Below, one piece after another: positions 14,632-15,381 of a DNA stretch of 15,381 nucleotides. Numbering within the stretch: position 1 is the first letter of the stretch; each line of letters opens with the position of its first letter. The position numbers and the translations under genes are program-made. The notes below the pieces were generated by a model. It saw nothing but the letters and a program-made list of their open reading frames with translations, searched no databases and was not told where the DNA came from. Source of the stretch: an uncultured Eubacteriales bacterium (GTDB lineage: Bacteria; Bacillota; Clostridia; Oscillospirales; CAG-272); assembly GCA_934462885.1 (NCBI GenBank), contig CAKSJC010000020.1, positions 1-15,381 on the forward strand, written 5' to 3'.

Positions 14632-15078
14632 ATGAAATTTTGTCCAAATTGTCATCTGACTTATGATGACACCGTTGATGTTTGCGGGCAATGCGGAACA
14701 AATCTGCAAAATATGTCGCAATCTCAGCAAGTTTTCACAAACCCTACCGACCACACAGCAGAGTTCACAGCTGAGGATATTTCTCAGAATAAGGTTCTTG
14801 CAATGATTCCTTATTTACTCGGCATTTTCGGGATTATTGTCTCCCTTCTTGCCTCCGGAACATCACCGTATGCAGCGTTCCATGTTAAACAGGCTCTCAA
14901 GATTTACGTTGTACAGGAAATTTCAGTCGTTCTATGCATAATTCCGTTCCTCGGTTGGATTGTTGCAGGCATTTGGTCTATTATTTCTCTCGTTATCACG
15001 ATTATCTGCTTTATTCAGGTGTGCAAGGGCAAAGCAAAAGAACCCGCTATCATCTGTAATTTCAAGTTCCTTAAATAA
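14632..15078 (+). CDS. Zinc-ribbon protein with DUF4870-like membrane domain
   Basis: The 148-residue protein begins MKFCPNCHLTYDDTVDVCGQCG, a short zinc ribbon whose Cys4, Cys7, Cys18 and Cys21 should bind one Zn. A polar linker (about 23-45) leads to a membrane part with about three helices: AMIPYLLGIFGIIVSLLA, a second that includes CIIPFLGWIVAGIW, and a third, LVITIICFIQVCKG. The segment NKVLAMIPYLLG followed by AAFHVKQAL resembles DUF4870 (Tic20-like) proteins, which usually have FHARQAL at that position. The function of these proteins is not known. ATG at 14632 is chosen for its GGAGG site (14622-14626); an in-frame ATG at 14599 lies on the predicted transcription start. The gene is monocistronic between a consensus promoter and a terminator. 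Confidence 0.85.
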   Translation: MKFCPNCHLTYDDTVDVCGQCGTNLQNMSQSQQVFTNPTDHTAEFTAEDISQNKVLAMIPYLLGIFGIIVSLLASGTSPYAAFHVKQALKIYVVQEISVVLCIIPFLGWIVAGIWSIISLVITIICFIQVCKGKAKEPAIICNFKFLK

Positions 15079-15119
15079 TAAAGTTTTTAAGGAATATTTA
15101 ATACATAAAACGGTCTCCC

Positions 15120-15157
15120 AAAAGGCACCTTTCGTAAGGAAGGTGCCTTTTTGAGTT
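15120..15157 (+). terminator. Intrinsic terminator of the zinc-ribbon protein gene
   Basis: AAAAGGCACCTT (15120-15131) pairs with AAGGTGCCTTTT (15140-15151) around an 8-base loop and is followed by TTGAGTTTT. It lies about 40 bases after the stop. Confidence 0.93.
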
Positions 15158-15313
15158 TTGCACAGTGTTATTTCCCGAAAATGCTTTTGAAAAAAACTAA
15201 TTTCTCAAGTTATTGCATAATTTAATATCCAACAGTACACTGCAGTTGTATTGCAAACATGAGAGCTTTCCTTCTGTGGTTCGCAAATGTGAAACGAATA
15301 ATGCAACTCAATG
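15158..15313. other. Gene-free stretch before the terminal repeat
   Basis: No ORF of note was found on either strand. GTTGTATTGC (15245-15254) loosely matches, in inverted orientation, the GTTGCATTATT complement of 15297-15307, so the area may belong to a larger repeat that ends with copy B. This is too weak to define. Confidence 0.4.
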
Positions 15314-15370
15314 GTAAAAGCTGCACCTCGGAGGTTGCGCGAAAGCGTCAACCTCGCGAGTGGGGCGGTT
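15314..15370 (+). repeat. Short intergenic repeat, copy B, with GNRA hairpin
   Basis: This is the longer form of the repeat at 9206-9236, in the opposite orientation. It ends in GAGTGGGGCGGTT (15358-15370) and starts GTAAAAGCTGCACCTC. Its centre forms a hairpin: GAGGTTG-CGC (15331-15340), a GAAA tetraloop, then GCG, one bulged T and CAACCTC (15345-15355). The flanking ACCTCGGAGGT and CTCGCGAG are near or exact palindromes that offer alternative pairings. It runs close to the window edge, so its full extent is unknown. Confidence 0.6.
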
Positions 15371-15381
15371 TTCTTTACTTA

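Noticed and set aside
9206..15370. The two repeats as ends of an insertion sequence or composite element
   Set aside because: The segment between them holds ordinary housekeeping and resistance genes, no transposase, and no target-site duplication was found at their edges.
1..15381. CRISPR array, prophage, toxin-antitoxin pair or biosynthetic cluster
   Set aside because: No regularly spaced direct repeats, phage genes, small toxin pairs or biosynthetic signature domains are visible.

Overview
The window looks like chromosomal DNA from a member of Bacillota, class Clostridia, most likely a gut-type anaerobe of the Oscillospirales/Christensenellales kind. The evidence is AGGAGG-type ribosome binding sites, sigma-A promoters with 17-base spacers, a lone MreB/Mbl gene, a Gld-type ABC system with a DUF4340 partner, and a CadC-type regulator beside a CadA-type pump. 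No phage, integrase, transposase, CRISPR array, rRNA or tRNA was seen. The lineage call is inference from gene style only.

Layout. Bases 1-860 hold the 3' end of a TPM-domain membrane protein. After a gene-free stretch, a strong promoter drives rpsT (ribosomal protein S20), which converges on a minus-strand pair: a MATE-family efflux protein and, upstream of it, an MreB/Mbl actin homologue with its own near-consensus promoter. From about 4545 to 11419 everything runs on the plus strand: ABC ATPase, ABC-2 permease, GldG-like protein and DUF4340 protein, tightly packed with overlapping or adjacent signals, then proA and proC for proline synthesis. proB is absent. A 16-bp bidirectional terminator separates proC from a minus-strand metal-resistance module: a CadC/SmtB-type sensor with both textbook metal sites, then a Zn/Cd/Pb P1B-ATPase. 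The last gene, on the plus strand from a perfect consensus promoter, is a zinc-ribbon DUF4870-like membrane protein, followed by a strong terminator and a copy of a short structured repeat.

How the parts work together. The best supported regulatory circuit is the metal module: the same interrupted palindrome, CAGTTGA-N8-TCAACTG, lies just downstream of the regulator's promoter and again in front of the pump gene, so the sensor probably represses both itself and the pump until Cd/Zn/Pb binds. The most unusual regulation is in front of the MATE gene. A stem-loop with a T-rich tail ends only about 14 bases before the ribosome binding site, and a 27-codon leader ORF runs into that hairpin, which suggests transcription attenuation controlled by translation of the leader. 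A second observation is a short intergenic repeat in two forms (9206-9236 and, inverted, 15314-15370). The shorter form looks like the longer one with its internal GNRA hairpin removed between CGAGG repeats.

I see no convincing wholly new system. The operon, pump and biosynthetic genes belong to known families. The leader of the MATE gene, the repeat family and the undefined substrate of the four-gene Gld-like system are the parts worth following up.
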